A stretch of DNA of 6,731 bases from Thermofilaceae archaeon (GTDB lineage Archaea; Thermoproteota; Thermoprotei; Thermofilales; Thermofilaceae): positions 1 to 6,731 of the forward strand of contig JALURH010000010.1 in the NCBI GenBank assembly GCA_027017025.1, given 5' to 3'. The notes under the pieces were generated by a model. It searched no databases. It was not told where the DNA came from and saw only the letters and a program-made list of their open reading frames with translations. The position numbers were made by a program, and so were the translations under genes. Below are positions 5,416-6,731 of the stretch, one piece after another. The number at the start of each line of letters is the position of its first letter. The stretch's first letter is position 1.

Positions 5416-5504
5416 AGGATATTACCAGAGAATTAAGTAAAGAATTTTTGATTTGGCTTAAACTTTCATTTTAATAGTGGTTTCAAGTTTCTATAACGAG
5501 ATAC
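5416..5504. promoter_or_regulatory. Divergent promoter region between CofE-like gene and cooC
   Basis: On the + strand TTTTAATA at 5469-5476 predicts initiation about five bases before the cooC ATG. On the minus strand ACTTAATT near 5432-5440 predicts initiation at about the GTG of the CofE-like gene. Both messages would be leaderless or nearly so, in line with the lack of Shine-Dalgarno sites. The 89-base gap leaves little room for further control sites. Confidence 0.4.
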
Positions 5505-6290
5505 ATGAAGGTAGCTATTGTAGGAAAAGGAGGCGTGGGGAAAACCACTATTGCTGGAACCCTTGCCCGTTTATTGGCTAGGGATGGATACAATGTATTA
5601 GCTATAGATGCCGACCCTAACCTTAACCTAGCCTCATCTTTAGGCATACCGGAGGAGATAGCTAAAAAAATTATTCCTCTTTCAGAGAATATTGAGTTTA
5701 TACGCTCAAGAGTTCAGCCCTTCTTTGGAGGTATTATGAGTTTCACACCTAAAGTTGATGATGTAGTTGATAGATTTGGGGTTACTGGACCGGATGGTGT
5801 AAAACTCCTAGTCATGGGTACAGTAAGGTCGGGTGGTTCCGGATGTATGTGTCCTGAAAACGCTTTCCTAAGGGCACTGCTCTCCCACATACTCTTAGGT
5901 AGAAGAGATGTAGTTGTGCTTGATATGGTTGCTGGGTTAGAACACTTAGGTCGCGGAACAGCTAGAGGTGTTGATTTGATGCTGTGTATAGTTGAGCCGA
6001 GCATAAAGGCTATTGAGACTGCAGAGCGTATATATAAGCTTGCTAGGGAAATAGAGATACGTGAAGTAGCTGCTATAGGTAACAAGATTCTATCCGAGGA
6101 AGATAAGGTTTTCATAAGTAAAGGGCTAGGTGAAATAGGTATTAGCCTCCTAGGACACATACCTTTTGATGAAGCAGTTATAAGAGCAGATATGGTTGGT
6201 AAAGCATTACTGGATTACGCCCCTTCTTCGAAGGTTGTCCAAAGCATAGAGGAGGTGAAGAACATTATAGTTGAGAAATACCTCCAGTAA
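5505..6290 (+). CDS. cooC: CooC-type ATPase, nickel insertion into carbon monoxide dehydrogenase
   Basis: CooC is a MinD/ParA-like ATPase that drives nickel into the C-cluster of CO dehydrogenase. The protein (261 residues, normal length) begins with the deviant Walker A GKGGVGKTT at 7-15 (signature Lys8), has IDADPN at 34-39, the switch II/Walker B VVVLDMVAGLEHLGRGTA at 136-153, and, decisively, the CxC metal motif SGCMCPENAFLRALL at 112-126 (C114, C116), which binds nickel/zinc at the dimer interface in characterised CooC. The ATG at 5505 starts directly at the conserved first strand. It converges with the cooT-family gene, sharing the nickel role. The target is inferred to be a Ni-CODH or CODH/acetyl-CoA synthase encoded elsewhere. 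Confidence 0.95.
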   Translation: MKVAIVGKGGVGKTTIAGTLARLLARDGYNVLAIDADPNLNLASSLGIPEEIAKKIIPLSENIEFIRSRVQPFFGGIMSFTPKVDDVVDRFGVTGPDGVKLLVMGTVRSGGSGCMCPENAFLRALLSHILLGRRDVVVLDMVAGLEHLGRGTARGVDLMLCIVEPSIKAIETAERIYKLAREIEIREVAAIGNKILSEEDKVFISKGLGEIGISLLGHIPFDEAVIRADMVGKALLDYAPSSKVVQSIEEVKNIIVEKYLQ

Positions 6291-6291
6291 C

Positions 6292-6615
6292 CTATAATCC
6301 GTCGATAAGTTTATCTCCCTCAGACTTAAATTCGCTCCATATCTTTTCTAGTTCTTCCTTAGTTTTCTCTCCTCTTTTGTATTGGAGGCTAGCTTCAATT
6401 ACTTCCAGGAATGAGCCAATTAATGGGTGACTTAATAGCTCTACTTCTTCATTACTTACATCAACTCTATCAACAATTGAGTCATTAACTAGCGTATTTG
6501 ATCCTAGGACATCAACTAGCAAAAGCGATTTACCTCTACGAATTATCCTTATAATATCTTTTGCAGCTATAGATTTTCCCTCCAGCGTCTTCAGTAGAAT
6601 TTTAAACTCACACAT
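6292..6615 (-). CDS. cooT: CooT-family nickel-binding protein with C-terminal extension
   Basis: CooT of Rhodospirillum rubrum is a small nickel-binding protein that takes part in CO dehydrogenase maturation; its Cys2 is the nickel site. This protein starts MCEFKILLKTLEGK with Cys2 in place, continues with the family's small beta-barrel pattern (DIIRIIRRGKSLLLVDVLGSN, then IVDRVDVSNEEVELLSH), and has no other cysteine. The core ends near residue 64. A charged helical tail (about 65-107, including KRGEKTKEELEKIWSEFK) is not part of the usual ~65-residue protein. Its neighbour cooC ends one base from its stop, which strengthens the nickel assignment. No Shine-Dalgarno site is seen before the ATG, so a leaderless message is likely. 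The family is recognised from the N-terminus and length pattern; the tail's role is unknown. Confidence 0.8.
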   Translation of the reverse strand: MCEFKILLKTLEGKSIAAKDIIRIIRRGKSLLLVDVLGSNTLVNDSIVDRVDVSNEEVELLSHPLIGSFLEVIEASLQYKRGEKTKEELEKIWSEFKSEGDKLIDGL

Positions 6616-6731
6616 ATTTATTCACAATATCTAAGAAACATAGCAGATAAAATTAATGGTTATACATTAACGAAAATAGACCCTATCACTGCTAGAGGGC
6701 AGGAAGATATTGAGCTTAGATCTTATTATCC
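6598..6731 (+). other. Open frame at the right edge without a normal start codon
   Basis: After a TAG at 6595-6597 this phase stays open to the window's end (44 codons) and reads like coding sequence from about 6646 (DKINGYTLTKIDPITARGQE…). It contains no ATG, GTG or TTG, so a gene here would need an unusual start, a frameshift, or a start beyond the edge. The short TTG-containing phase (TTG at about 6711) is an alternative. No family was recognised. The same bases must also hold the promoter of the cooT gene (a TATA-like TTAATTTTAT on the minus strand near 6646-6655). Confidence 0.25.

Noticed and set aside
5714..6160. 148-codon frame on the minus strand
   Set aside because: Antisense to cooC across its CxC and Walker B motifs; serine/proline-rich shadow composition.
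1..6731. CRISPR array, insertion sequence or long repeats
   Set aside because: Reading through both strands showed no regularly spaced repeats, no transposase-like frame and no long terminal repeats.

Overview
The window looks like chromosomal DNA from a hyperthermophilic or thermophilic archaeon of the Thermoproteota (crenarchaeal) type. The evidence is archaeal protein families throughout (Fae, a CofE-like ligase, a ribbon-helix-helix/PIN toxin-antitoxin pair), heavy use of AGG/AGA arginine and ATA isoleucine codons, TATA-type boxes placed so that several mRNAs would be leaderless, and Shine-Dalgarno sites of the GGTG(A) kind where a leader exists. The species cannot be fixed from the sequence.

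Layout, left to right. Bases 1-128 hold the 3' end of an unrecognised gene (+). Bases 129-311 are a gap with a TATA-like box followed by a GC-richer segment that can fold, a weak candidate for a small RNA. Next is fae (-, 312-800), then a 214-base divergent promoter region, then fdhD (+, 1015-1791). Bases 1792-2107 hold only short overlapping reading frames that look like gene debris. A vapB/vapC-like pair (-, 2820 to 2108) follows, with a perfect 8-bp inverted repeat upstream of its promoter. A tandem-domain rhodanese (-, 2931-3704) and a GNAT acetyltransferase (+, about 3892-4524) diverge from a 178-base region. A CofE-family (F420-0:glutamate ligase-like) gene (-, 4537-5415) converges on the acetyltransferase gene and diverges from cooC (+, 5505-6290). 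cooC converges, one base apart, with a cooT-family gene (-, 6292-6615). The last ~115 bases hold the cooT promoter and an open frame without a normal start codon that runs off the window.

Five of the nine well-identified genes point to one-carbon metabolism. Fae condenses formaldehyde with a tetrahydromethanopterin-type carrier. FdhD matures a Mo/W formate dehydrogenase. CooC and CooT families serve nickel insertion into carbon monoxide dehydrogenase. The CofE family belongs to coenzyme F420 synthesis. The reasonable inference is an archaeon with an H4MPT-linked C1 (Wood-Ljungdahl-like) pathway and a Ni-CODH, with the accessory genes scattered as single transcription units rather than in one operon. 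The enzymes themselves (CODH/ACS, formate dehydrogenase) are not in the window.

The most interesting points are an FdhD with one cysteine where the classical CxxC motif is expected, the CooC/CooT tail-to-tail pair with an extended CooT, a long divergent CofE homologue, a VapC-like protein whose C-terminal active-site region is atypical, the putative operator repeat upstream of vapB, and the foldable region at 185-250.
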